From NCBI GenBank assembly GCA_041690535.1, contig JAWLHA010000045.1, forward strand, positions 1 through 39,061: 39,061 bases of DNA, in the 5' to 3' direction. This document shows, one piece after another, positions 16,101-23,648 of this stretch; position 1 is the stretch's first letter, and every line of letters begins with the position of its first letter. The translations under genes were made by a program, and so were the position numbers. The notes under the pieces were generated by a model. The model was given only the letters and a program-made list of their open reading frames with translations, was not told where the DNA came from and ran no database searches. This DNA is from JAWLHA01 sp041690535. GTDB lineage: Bacteria; Pseudomonadota; Gammaproteobacteria; Thiohalomonadales; Thiohalomonadaceae.

Positions 16101-17742
16101 CTTCAGCTCGGCCGTGCACGGCGATCCCTTTACGGAGATCTACCGCGCCTACGAGGGGGATCGAATCAGGTTTGCCCTCATCCAGGGGGCGCAGGAGGAG
16201 CAACACGTCTTTGCCATCAGCGGCATGCGCTGGCAGCGAGAGCCGAGCGGTCCGGGCGCCCGGTTCCTCAACGCCCAGGCGATCGGCATTTCCGAGCACT
16301 TCGAGATGGAGTGCCCGGCCCTGCCGGAATCGGCCCCCAACACCGCCGTCACCGACTTCCTCTACCGCGATGCCAACACCGACGGGCTGTGGTCGGGCGT
16401 CTGGGGCCTTATCCGCGTGTACAAGGATCGCGCCACGGCCCAGGCGGACCTGGCCGATGGGTCGGCGGGCATGACCGATCTTGCCGAACTGCCGGGCAAC
16501 CCCGGCCGCATCCGCCGCACCGAACTCTCCCAGGGGTTCCGCTCGGACGGCTGCCCCCTGGATGCCCCGCTGCGCAGCTTCACCCTCGAGGCGTGGGCGG
16601 CCAGGGACCTGCTGCCCGGGGGAGAGTTGGTCTACAACGCCCGGGCGGGGATCACCGACCCGAGCGGCCTGCTTTACATCCACGCACGGGATCGTTTTCT
16701 GCTCCAGTCGGGCGCCAAAGAGCCGGAGCCCTTGGTCATCCGCGCCAACGCTGGAGACTGCATTCGGATACGGCTGACCAACCGGCTGCCGCAGAACGTG
16801 CCCGACCACCTGGGCGACGCCAAGCTGCTGCCCATTGCCAGCATGCAGGCGGATGATTTCCGCCCCTCCAACAAGGTGGGCCTCCACCCGGCACTGGTGA
16901 GCTACGATGCGCGCAACAGTGACGGGGCCAATATCGGGCGCAATGCGATCCAGACCGCCGCCCCGGGCAGGACGGTCACCTACACCTGGTACGCGGGAGA
17001 GATCGAAGTCGAGCCGGACCCCACCTACGCCGGCGATGACAAGCGCAAGAAGGTGGCCACGCCGCTGGAGTACGGGGCCATCAATCTTGCCCCCTTCGGT
17101 GATGTGATCAAGCAGGGCGCCCAGGGGCTGGCCGGCATGCTCATCATCGAGCCCCAGGGGGCGAGTTACGCCGCCCCCTCAGGGAGCCCCACCAACGACG
17201 GGACCGTGGCGGTGATCAGCTACCCCGATCCCCAGACCGGGCTCTACCGCAGCTTCCGAGAATTCGTGGTCTTCAAGCAGGGGGGGCTCAACCTGCTGGA
17301 GCGGGGGATCGCGATGCCCAGCAACCATGTGGTGGACGACTCGGACGACGATGGTGAGGTCGCCATCAACTACCGCACCGAGCCCTTCTGCACCCGGTTC
17401 GGCCTGCCGGCCGACTGTGATACCCACGACGTTGCCTATCCTGCCGACTTCTTCCTGGGTCCCATCGAGACGCCCGTGTTCAGTGCCCTCGGGGGCGAGG
17501 AGATCCGCTTCCGCGTGGGCTATCCCCACGGCCCGACCCGACAGGAGGCGTTCATCGTCTACGGCCACGACTACCCCGACCTGGGTTCGGCCGGCTACGG
17601 CTCGGGGGCCAGCCTCAGCGCCCCGGGCCTCGCCTTTGACGCGATCCCCTACGGGGGCGCCAAGCCGGGCACCTGGATCTACCGGGCCTCGCCCTCCCAC
17701 CGCTTTGCCAGCGGCTCCTGGGGTCGGCTGGAAGTGCAGTAA
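13195..17742 (+). CDS. Giant multicopper oxidase, putative Mn(II)/metal oxidase
   Basis: A 1515-residue secreted multicopper oxidase. A signal peptide (residues 1 to about 30) is followed by three homologous units, each with two cupredoxin-like domains. Their matching blocks start at residues 95 (PLVLRGNAGD), 690 (PFFFRANSGE) and 1179 (PLVIRANAGD). Unit 1 holds H391, H394, H396 and H398 (HIFHLHAHQW) plus the complete blue-copper motif H445-C446-H447, H451, M456. Unit 2 holds the other trinuclear ligands, H730-x-H732 and H817-x-H819 with H827 (HDHFAPSSIQH). Unit 3 has lost all equivalent ligands. Size and layout recall the MofA, MnxG and McoA type putative manganese oxidases, but the substrate is not proven and iron or copper oxidation is possible. 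The ATG has GAGGTG 8 nt upstream. It is first in a six-gene operon with two Sco copper chaperones. Confidence 0.88.
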   Translation: MSPGVNALTLRWQFILTGALLLVGQSEAIARTIVAEVVALEQVQVYNRFGAYNPVGMQYALRRDVVDKSSGLSEAEGATLRPGGVMLRPGKRPRPLVLRGNAGDTLVVHFTNLLSPQREHSDAPFTRLASMAAVGLTPVGNNKDPLNTGIAGIAPGQSQTYGWSLEREGTHLIFSNGAPAGGQGDGGSLVLGLFGAINVEPAGTVWYRSQVTADELAAATARDEGGAPAHLPTGHPRLDYGAEDANGIPVLAMLKSQGGNTHELVHADLDALITGSGDGFREFTIIFHDELKAVQAFPVLDAEQLHGVRDGFGVNYGASGMGAILMANRLGEGPAKECVECFYEEFFLTSWANGDPALLVQYEDDPSNVHHSYLNDRVKIRNLHAGPKETHIFHLHAHQWVGNPSSDNSNYLDSQTIAPAQGFTYDIYYGGSGNRNRTPGDAIFHCHLYPHFASGMWGLWRVHDVFEDGTRRLADGEYGPGTDPLTGVTDGGTPIPAVVPLPSLALAPLPTYASVDSNGDGALDGMPGYPFYIAGEAGHRPPQAPYDLARDGGLPRHVVLAGARNARQDLAAADFSAELLAADLRILPQEGTPLEQAAMAFHATPGGFASITQEGSAASFAVNGLPPQPGAPFADPCPPGQATGERVYNVSAIQLDLLVNAAGWHNPQARINVLDSDVPRYEGRSTTADPFFFRANSGECVVFRHTNRTPNVLEKDDFQVRTPTDTIGQHIHLVKFDVTASDGSGNGWNYEDGTFSAQAIAERIEASHAGSAVDLSGEPVNLSMEDSGFQTTVQRWWADPLLNGQGQDRTIRTVFTHDHFAPSSIQHYGFYNALVIEPAGSSWLTQDGKDDLSQPLNPARGVGTQAIILGADDLDTHPPTREFMVAVADFGVLYDPTADAGTSCPEAVRPELGCPVNPPEAPEAISADDPGAFLVNYKNEPIPLRVGQFDASGSFVGLKSGDAGDMAYVFSSAVHGDPFTEIYRAYEGDRIRFALIQGAQEEQHVFAISGMRWQREPSGPGARFLNAQAIGISEHFEMECPALPESAPNTAVTDFLYRDANTDGLWSGVWGLIRVYKDRATAQADLADGSAGMTDLAELPGNPGRIRRTELSQGFRSDGCPLDAPLRSFTLEAWAARDLLPGGELVYNARAGITDPSGLLYIHARDRFLLQSGAKEPEPLVIRANAGDCIRIRLTNRLPQNVPDHLGDAKLLPIASMQADDFRPSNKVGLHPALVSYDARNSDGANIGRNAIQTAAPGRTVTYTWYAGEIEVEPDPTYAGDDKRKKVATPLEYGAINLAPFGDVIKQGAQGLAGMLIIEPQGASYAAPSGSPTNDGTVAVISYPDPQTGLYRSFREFVVFKQGGLNLLERGIAMPSNHVVDDSDDDGEVAINYRTEPFCTRFGLPADCDTHDVAYPADFFLGPIETPVFSALGGEEIRFRVGYPHGPTRQEAFIVYGHDYPDLGSAGYGSGASLSAPGLAFDAIPYGGAKPGTWIYRASPSHRFASGSWGRLEVQ

Positions 17743-17754
17743 AGCAAGAGAAGG

Positions 17755-17784
17755 GGTGGAGAGCGCCGCCGTGCGCTCTCCACC
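17755..17784 (+). other. Intercistronic hairpin
   Basis: A perfect 12-bp stem, GGTGGAGAGCGC (17755-17766) with GCGCTCTCCACC (17773-17784), has a 6-nt loop and lies 20 nt before the next start. No T-run follows, so it is not a standard terminator. It may stabilise the oxidase mRNA or reduce expression of the genes downstream. Confidence 0.75.
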
Positions 17785-17804
17785 GTTGATGAAAGGTAAA
17801 ACGA

Positions 17805-19706
17805 ATGAAAAGTCACGTGTTGTCAAGATTGACAGTATTTGTGGCGATTCTTCTGATCGGCGGGATCGGGCTCGCCCAGGAGAAGGTCGCCCCCGGGGCA
17901 AGCCTGCGGGTGGAGCTGGAGGCCGGGGCGGCCGGCCCGCCCCCAGTGCTGCAGGCCGGCCAGGAGGCGCGGCTCGGCTTTCGGGTGACCGACCCCCACT
18001 CCGACTTTCCCGTCTCGGGGCTCCACCCCTCTGCCTGGGTGATCCGCCGGGACACGCAAGGCCGCCCCGATCAGGCCGCCTGCGAGGCCGCCATCCGGGG
18101 GCAGCTGGGGGGGCTGGCAGGCGATCGGGCCCAGCTCGACCTCAACGGTTTTCTGATCCTCACCCTCAACGCCGACCACACCCTCGGCATCATCAATCCG
18201 CAGGTGAATCTGAACAGCGCCAATCTGGAGGCGCTGATCCCCCTGCCCGGGCGCCCCGGCGGCTGGGCCCTCAATGAGGCGACCGGCCGGGTCCACATCA
18301 CCCTGCCCGAGCAGCAGGAGCTGGTGAGCGTGGACCTCGGCGCCCACGCCATTCGCTCGCGCACGGCCGTGGGTCGGGGCGCCGCGACGGTGGGCCTGCA
18401 GCCGGACGGCCGCTACCTCTGGGTGGGTAACGATGTGGACGGCACGGTCACGGTGGTGGAGGCCGCCACGGGCCAGGCCGCGGCCACCCTGCCGGCCGGC
18501 AAGGGGCCACTGGCTCTCGGCTTCGATGACGCCGGCCGCTTCGCCTTCGCTGCGGCCTCCGGGGAGGGCCGGCTCTTCATTTACGATGCCCGCACCCTGG
18601 CCCCCCACGCCACCGTGGAGGCCGGCCCGGGCCAGCTGAGCCTCGCCTACTCCCCCCTTGCCGAACTGCTGTATGTGGCCGCGGCCGAGGGACTCCAAAT
18701 CCGGGCGTTCCGCCCCGCCGAGGGGAAGGAGGCCGCCACCGTGGAGCTCGGCCGGGGCATCACCCGCCTGGGCATCTCCCCGGACGGCCGCCTGCTGTTG
18801 GCGTTGCGCTCGGCGCGGGATGAACTCCACGTGGTGGACGTGGCCACCCATCAGCTCACGGCGAAGCTGGCCACCGGCAAGGCGCCGGACCAGATCGCCT
18901 TCACCCCCGCCTTCGCCTACGTGCGCAGCACCGATACGCCCGAGGTCACGGTGGTCCAGCTCTCGGGCCTGCTGGGCAACGGCAGCACCCCCGCCCTCGC
19001 CGTCCCCACCGGGGCCGTGGCCCCCGGGGCCGCAGCGCTCCCGGGGGCAAGTTCGCTTGCCCCCCTCCCAGAGGGTGCGGGCGGCGCGCTCATCGCCAAC
19101 CCGGCGGACCGGAAGATCTACTTCTACATGGAGGGCATGGCGGCCCCCATGAACGCCTTCAAGACCTACACCACCCCGCCCCTGGGCATCCTCATCCACG
19201 ACCGCAGCCTCAGGGAGGCCTCCTCCAGCGGCCGCTACGAGACCCTCATCCGCCTCGATGAACCGGGGACCTATGACGTACCGTTCTACCTTCCGAGCCC
19301 CCGGGTGGCGACCTGCTTCGAGATCACGGTCCAGCCCGGTCCCGGCGCCCCCCACGTCGTCCGTTCGGGTCCGCCGGGCTTCGAGAGCCTCTTTGCCGAC
19401 CGGCACTTCGCGCCGGGCACGCCCGCCCGGCTTCGCTTCCGCCTGACCCGGGGCGACCAACCGCTGGCGTTGCCCCGGGAGGGGGCCGTGGCGATCACCA
19501 CCTTCCGCCTCGACGCCCACTGGTCGGCGCGTGCCCCCGCCCGCTCCCTGACGGAGGGCATCTATGAGGCGGTGGTCACCTTTCCCGAGGCCGGGCGCTA
19601 CCACGTGCTCGTCGAGGCCCCCTCTGCCGGGATCCGGCTGGGTGACCTGCGCCACGCCTTCGCCTTTGTGAACGAACGACCGCAACAGTCGCAGGAGCAA
19701 CAATGA
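17805..19706 (+). CDS. Secreted YVTN-type beta-propeller protein
   Basis: A 633-residue protein with a signal peptide (cleaved near GIGLAQ, residue 25). An N-terminal beta-rich region of about 120 residues precedes a seven-bladed-type propeller (about residues 150-390). This has repeated blades such as GRYLWVGNDVDGTVTVVEAATGQAAATLPAG and GITRLGISPDGRLLLALRSARDELHVVDVATHQL. A C-terminal half with two beta-sandwich-like segments follows. It resembles cytochrome d1-type propeller folds but has no CxxCH, so no covalent haem. Such proteins often bind partners or metal outside the cell. The stop overlaps the start of the Sco gene (ATGA). Its role with the oxidase is inferred from operon position only. 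Confidence 0.8.
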   Translation: MKSHVLSRLTVFVAILLIGGIGLAQEKVAPGASLRVELEAGAAGPPPVLQAGQEARLGFRVTDPHSDFPVSGLHPSAWVIRRDTQGRPDQAACEAAIRGQLGGLAGDRAQLDLNGFLILTLNADHTLGIINPQVNLNSANLEALIPLPGRPGGWALNEATGRVHITLPEQQELVSVDLGAHAIRSRTAVGRGAATVGLQPDGRYLWVGNDVDGTVTVVEAATGQAAATLPAGKGPLALGFDDAGRFAFAAASGEGRLFIYDARTLAPHATVEAGPGQLSLAYSPLAELLYVAAAEGLQIRAFRPAEGKEAATVELGRGITRLGISPDGRLLLALRSARDELHVVDVATHQLTAKLATGKAPDQIAFTPAFAYVRSTDTPEVTVVQLSGLLGNGSTPALAVPTGAVAPGAAALPGASSLAPLPEGAGGALIANPADRKIYFYMEGMAAPMNAFKTYTTPPLGILIHDRSLREASSSGRYETLIRLDEPGTYDVPFYLPSPRVATCFEITVQPGPGAPHVVRSGPPGFESLFADRHFAPGTPARLRFRLTRGDQPLALPREGAVAITTFRLDAHWSARAPARSLTEGIYEAVVTFPEAGRYHVLVEAPSAGIRLGDLRHAFAFVNERPQQSQEQQ

Positions 19707-20440
19707 AGCCGAAAACCGCCTCTGTTTCTCAAAACCGCAAGGGCGCCAGGAGAGAGCACCTTTCGCCTGGCCCCCTTCGTCTCTGTGCCAACTTTCCGTC
19801 GATGGCCGGTGCAGCCCTGATGGCGTGCGCCTCCGGGGCATGGGCTGGGGAAATGGAGGCGATGCACGACCACCACCACGGGATGCACCACCCCATGGCG
19901 GCGCCGGCGGTGACGGCCCCCTCCCGCGATGTCCGGCTGTACGATCTCCCCCTGGTGGACCATCGGGGGCAGCCGGTGCGGCTCCAAAGCGACCTGGTGC
20001 GCGACCGCCTGGTGGCCATCAATTTCATCTACACCAGCTGCACCGCTGTCTGCCCGCTCCTCTCCACCGTCTTCGAGCAGATGCAGGCGCAGCTGGGCGA
20101 ACGCCTCGGCCGGGACGTGCTGCTGATCTCCATCAGCATCGACCCCAACGTCGATACCCCGGCCCGGCTCCAGGCCTATGCAGATCGTTTTCACGCCCGC
20201 CCGGGCTGGCTCTTCCTCACCGGCGACAAGGGCAATGTGGACCAGGTGCTGCTCGGGCTGGGGGCCTACGCCGCCTCCCCCGCCGACCACGCCGCCATGA
20301 CCCTGGTGGGCGACGGCGCAGTGGGTGGCTGGACCCGTTTCTACGGCTTTCCGGCCCCCGAGAAGCTGATCGCCCGACTGGACGAGCTGGGGGCTCAGAA
20401 GCGTCTCACCACGGCTGCACCGGCGGAGAAGCACCCGTGA
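19703..20440 (+). CDS. Sco1/SenC-type copper chaperone with His-rich N-terminus
   Basis: A thioredoxin-fold copper chaperone of the Sco family, 245 residues, predicted periplasmic and membrane-anchored or secreted. Copper ligands are the CxxxC pair in YTSCTAVCP and the later His in PADHAAMT. SISIDPNVDTPARLQAYADRF is a typical Sco block. Before the fold lies a His/Met-rich stretch (MEAMHDHHHGMHHPM) that could store copper. The first ~33 residues are encoded by a repeat-like insertion (19729-19792), and the hydrophobic signal starts at M34. AGGAG plus ATGA overlap support the start given. It overlaps the second Sco gene (GTGA). Confidence 0.92.
   Translation: MKPKTASVSQNRKGARREHLSPGPLRLCANFPSMAGAALMACASGAWAGEMEAMHDHHHGMHHPMAAPAVTAPSRDVRLYDLPLVDHRGQPVRLQSDLVRDRLVAINFIYTSCTAVCPLLSTVFEQMQAQLGERLGRDVLLISISIDPNVDTPARLQAYADRFHARPGWLFLTGDKGNVDQVLLGLGAYAASPADHAAMTLVGDGAVGGWTRFYGFPAPEKLIARLDELGAQKRLTTAAPAEKHP
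19729..19792. repeat. Repeat-derived segment inside the 5' end of the first Sco gene
   Basis: Contains AAACCGCAAGGGCGCCAGGA and, in opposite orientation, CCTTCGTCTCTGTGCC. This resembles the common dispersed intergenic repeat built from CGCAAAGG-like words. It encodes a basic, low-complexity peptide placed before the signal peptide and is unlike any Sco family sequence. Confidence 0.5.
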
Positions 20441-21003
20441 GACGGCTTCCGCTTGCTCTGCTGCTCTGCCTCCTGTTCGCCCCTGCCCAGGCCAAGAACA
20501 CGGGACGGGAAGAGGCCACCCGGGCCTACTTCACCGACACCCCCCTGATGACGCAGCGGGGCGAGTCGGTGCGCTTCTACACCGACGTGCTGAAGGAGCG
20601 CCTGGTGGTGATCAACTTCATCTACACCCGCTGCGAACACGTCTGCCCCACGACCACCCAGAAGCTGGCCGAGCTGGCCGCCCGGGTGAGTGGGACCATC
20701 CCCAACCTTCGTTTGGTCTCCATCAGCATTGACCCGGAACACGACACCCCGGCGCGTCTGCAGACCTACGCCGAGCAGTTCGGCCCCCGACCGGAATGGC
20801 TGTTGCTCACCGGGGAGAAGGGGGCCGTGGAGACGGTGGTCGCGCGCCTCGGCCAGCTGCCCCCCGAGGTGGAGGCCCACTCCACGCTGTTCCTCATGGG
20901 CGACGTGGCGCAGGGCAGTTGGAGCAAGGTGTTCGGATTTGCCACCGCGGATCAACTGGAAGGCGAACTGAGACGGATTGCCAATGGCAATGCCCGGGAG
21001 TGA
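20437..21003 (+). CDS. Second Sco1/SenC-type copper chaperone
   Basis: A 188-residue Sco protein starting at GTG, overlapping the previous stop by 3 nt, with GGAG upstream. It has a signal peptide (MRRLPLALLLCLLFAPAQA), the copper motif YTRCEHVCP (CxxxC), the block SISIDPEHDTPARLQTYAEQF, and the third ligand His in EVEAHSTLF. It is a clear paralogue of the gene before it, sharing the VVINFIYT and HDTPARLQ-type blocks but without the His-rich segment. Two tandem Sco proteins next to a multicopper oxidase suggest dedicated copper loading or thiol reduction (inference). A 57-nt spacer separates it from the repeat protein gene. Confidence 0.93.
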   Translation: MRRLPLALLLCLLFAPAQAKNTGREEATRAYFTDTPLMTQRGESVRFYTDVLKERLVVINFIYTRCEHVCPTTTQKLAELAARVSGTIPNLRLVSISIDPEHDTPARLQTYAEQFGPRPEWLLLTGEKGAVETVVARLGQLPPEVEAHSTLFLMGDVAQGSWSKVFGFATADQLEGELRRIANGNARE

Positions 21004-21060
21004 CGGCCACCCGACCATCAAGGGCCGAGCGCAAGTGGAATGAAACAAGGAGAAGCAACC

Positions 21061-23484
21061 GTGAGTCATCGACGTGCAAGACTACGAAACGGGGTCCTGG
21101 CCAGCGCGTTCCTCTTGGCCAGCGCCCCCGTCGCCTACGCGGCCTGTCCCCTGGACGGCGCCACGCCGCTCAACATCGGGCCAATCAATCCCCAGAACGG
21201 TTTTCCCGAGTATGTTCAGGACGCCCAGGGGCTGGCGCTCTCCATCTGCCTCGATGAGCCCATGTGCTTCTTCGACCCGGTCGATCCCGACAACCCCTTC
21301 TCGGTCCAGATCGGCTTCGGCGCCGAGGGCTTCTGGTGGGCCGCCGAGGCGGGGATCGCCACGCCCAGCGGCTTCGATGCCCGGCTCATCATGGCTGCCG
21401 AGGCCGCCTTCAACCTGGAGGTGCCCGTCGACGGGGACCAGTTCCCCTTCACCCGGCTACGGATTCGCATGGATGGGGTAGAGCCGGGGATTTACACCGT
21501 CACCCACCCCTTTGGGCAGGAGTCTTTCCTGCTGGGAGAAGGGGAGCGGCCCCGGATCCGGACGAGCTACGACATCGAGTTCGCCGCCGACAGCGTCCAT
21601 CAGGGGCGCGTCGGCCCGTTTTTGACCTGGGACAACACCGAGCCTGCACCGCCGCCCGGATACATCGGTGATGCCTCCATCGCGCATACCATCGCCGGCA
21701 GTCCCTGCGGCACCAACTTTTTCCGCATCGAAGCCACGGCGCTGGACGGCGTCACCCCCATCGACCTCGACGGGGCCGGCAGCAACGTGGTGCAGACCGA
21801 TCAGTTCATCGTGATGGGCAAGCTGTTCGACGGGCTGACGGGCACGCCGTTGTCGGTCAGCCGAAGCACCTATGCGCGGGTCAATCCCGGGCAGGTGGAC
21901 GTCTTCGCCCGCTCCACCAACACCGCCACCGTAACCCTGGAGGGCGGCCCCAACCTTCCCGCAGGCCCCATTCCCATGCAGGGGGATGGAAACGGGCTCT
22001 TCTGGGTGACCGTGCCCCTGGAGAACTCCGGGATTCTGCCGGCCGTGGTGGAGGTGACCGCCTCCAATCCGCCCGACAACGCCGATACCACCCTCCTCAG
22101 CCTTCTCACCGATGTGGTGACCATCACCCGGGCCGATTACGACACCGCCACCGGCGTGCTCACGGTGGAGGCGCACTCCAGCGACGAGGCCTCACCGCCG
22201 ACCCTCACTGCGGGAGTGCATGGCGAGTTGCAGGCGGGCGTGCTGGTGGCATCGAACGTGGCAGTCCCCCCCGGGTTCATCACCGTCACCTCCAGCGCGG
22301 GGGGCTTTGACACCGAGCCGGTGCGCATTATCGGTTCCGCCCCGCTCAACCAGCCCCCCACCATCACCTCCGTCCCGGTGACCACGGCCACGGTGGGTCA
22401 ACCCTACAGCTATCAGGTGACCGCCACCGACCCCGACGCCGGTGACACCCTCACCTTCAGCCTCACCACCGCCCCCGCCGGCATGGCCATCAACGCCGCC
22501 ACCGGCCTCATCAGCTGGACCCCGACCGTCGGCCAGGAGGGCAACCAACCGGTGACCGTGCAGGTGAGCGATGCCGAGGGCCTCACCGACAGCCAAAGCT
22601 TCATCATCACGGTGCAGCCGGCCGCAGCGGTGAACCAGCCCCCCACCATCACCTCCATCCCGGTGACCACGGCCACGGTGGACCAGCCCTACAGCTATCA
22701 GGTGACCGCCACCGACCCCGACGCCGGTGACACCCTCACCTTCAGCCTCACCACCGCCCCCGCCGGCATGGCCATCAACGCCGCCACCGGCCTCATCAGC
22801 TGGACCCCGACCGTCGGCCAGGAGGGCGACCAGGCGGTGACCGTGCAGGTGAGCGATGCCGAGGGCCTCACCGACAGCCAGAGCTTCATCGTCACGGTGC
22901 AGCCGGCCGCGGCGGTGAACCAGCCCCCCACCATCACCTCCATCCCGGTGACCACGGCCACGGTGGACCAGCCCTACAGCTATCAGGTGACCGCCACCGA
23001 CCCCGACGTCGGTGACACCCTCACCTTCAGCCTCACCACCGCCCCCGCCGGCCTGGCCATCAACGCCGCCACCGGCCTCATCACCTGGACCCCGACCGCC
23101 GGCCAGGAGGGCGACCAACCGGTGACGGTGCAGGTGAGCGATGCCGAGGGCCTCACCGACAGCCAGAGCTTCATCATCACGGTGCAGCCGGCGGGCGATG
23201 TGGATGTGCTGGGATTCCGCAGTGCCACCTACACCTTCACCCTCGGGCGGCATGTGTGGAGCGTCTCGGGCGACACCTCCAGCCGTGACACCAGCGCCAC
23301 CATCACGGTGTTCGTGGGACCGACCCTCGACGGGCCGGTGCTCGGCACCGCGCCGGTGAGCTCCACCGGCCAGTGGAGCCTCAACCTGCTCAATGCCGCC
23401 ATCGGGCCGGACGCCACTGCAACAGTGAGCTTCCGCTCCAGTAACGGCGGGATGCTGCTCGCCCAGCCGGTGCAGATCCGCTGA
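21061..23484 (+). CDS. Secreted protein with three Ig/cadherin-like repeats
   Basis: An 807-residue secreted protein. The GTG start is preceded by AAGGAG 8 nt upstream, better than the ATG at 21040. A signal peptide ends near VAYAA. The first ~420 residues are a beta-rich region I do not recognise, beginning PLDGATPLNIGPINPQNGF. Then come three tandem 95-residue putative-Ig (He_PIG/cadherin-like) domains (about residues 430-714) with PPTIT, YSYQVTATDPDAGDTLTF, INAATGLISWTPT and VTVQVSDAEGLTDSQSF. A ~95-residue beta tail follows. Repeats of this kind are typical of surface adhesins and scaffold proteins and may bind calcium through the Asp residues. Operon position links it to the oxidase. Confidence 0.85.
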   Translation: MSHRRARLRNGVLASAFLLASAPVAYAACPLDGATPLNIGPINPQNGFPEYVQDAQGLALSICLDEPMCFFDPVDPDNPFSVQIGFGAEGFWWAAEAGIATPSGFDARLIMAAEAAFNLEVPVDGDQFPFTRLRIRMDGVEPGIYTVTHPFGQESFLLGEGERPRIRTSYDIEFAADSVHQGRVGPFLTWDNTEPAPPPGYIGDASIAHTIAGSPCGTNFFRIEATALDGVTPIDLDGAGSNVVQTDQFIVMGKLFDGLTGTPLSVSRSTYARVNPGQVDVFARSTNTATVTLEGGPNLPAGPIPMQGDGNGLFWVTVPLENSGILPAVVEVTASNPPDNADTTLLSLLTDVVTITRADYDTATGVLTVEAHSSDEASPPTLTAGVHGELQAGVLVASNVAVPPGFITVTSSAGGFDTEPVRIIGSAPLNQPPTITSVPVTTATVGQPYSYQVTATDPDAGDTLTFSLTTAPAGMAINAATGLISWTPTVGQEGNQPVTVQVSDAEGLTDSQSFIITVQPAAAVNQPPTITSIPVTTATVDQPYSYQVTATDPDAGDTLTFSLTTAPAGMAINAATGLISWTPTVGQEGDQAVTVQVSDAEGLTDSQSFIVTVQPAAAVNQPPTITSIPVTTATVDQPYSYQVTATDPDVGDTLTFSLTTAPAGLAINAATGLITWTPTAGQEGDQPVTVQVSDAEGLTDSQSFIITVQPAGDVDVLGFRSATYTFTLGRHVWSVSGDTSSRDTSATITVFVGPTLDGPVLGTAPVSSTGQWSLNLLNAAIGPDATATVSFRSSNGGMLLAQPVQIR
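22348..23190 (+). repeat. Three near-identical 285-bp coding repeats
   Basis: Units start at 22348, 22633 and 22918, each AACCAGCCCCCCACCATCAC, with an exact 285-bp period and only a few base differences between copies. The near-identity at DNA level points to recent duplication or ongoing gene conversion. Confidence 0.95.
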
Positions 23485-23492
23485 GGCCATCG

Positions 23493-23513
23493 GGGGCGGC
23501 GCAATGCCGCCCC
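23493..23513 (+). other. Hairpin after the repeat-protein gene
   Basis: GGGGCGGC (23493-23500) pairs with GCCGCCCC (23506-23513) around a 5-nt loop, 9 nt past the stop. No T-run follows, so termination is doubtful. It may be a stabilising or processing hairpin. Confidence 0.5.
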
Positions 23514-23520
23514 TCAACAA

Positions 23521-23648
23521 CAGGGACGAGGGACGAGATGCGAGGGACGAGGGGAGGTGTTCGCTGCGCTCGCGGCTTGACGGTGAAAGAGAGCCGTGCG
23601 GGCAGCGAACTCATCTACTCGCCTCTCGCATCTCGCCTCTCGCATCTT
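23521..23648. repeat. Inverted GACGAGGG-type stutter repeat
   Basis: The left block (23521-23560) repeats GGGACGAG words and contains GAGATGCGAGGGACGAG. The right block (23618-23648) repeats CTCGCCTCTCGCAT and contains the near reverse complement CTCGCCTCTCGCATCTC. Together they form an imperfect inverted element that covers the 5' end of the cytochrome gene, including its nominal ATG. Confidence 0.75.

Noticed and set aside
13216..16887. Long minus-strand open frames opposite the oxidase gene
   Set aside because: Third-position GC bias produces them. The plus-strand frame has a signal peptide, copper motifs and a ribosome site.
17823..19841. A 672-codon minus-strand frame opposite the propeller gene
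   Set aside because: It has no domain signal and lies antisense to a clear secreted protein in an operon.
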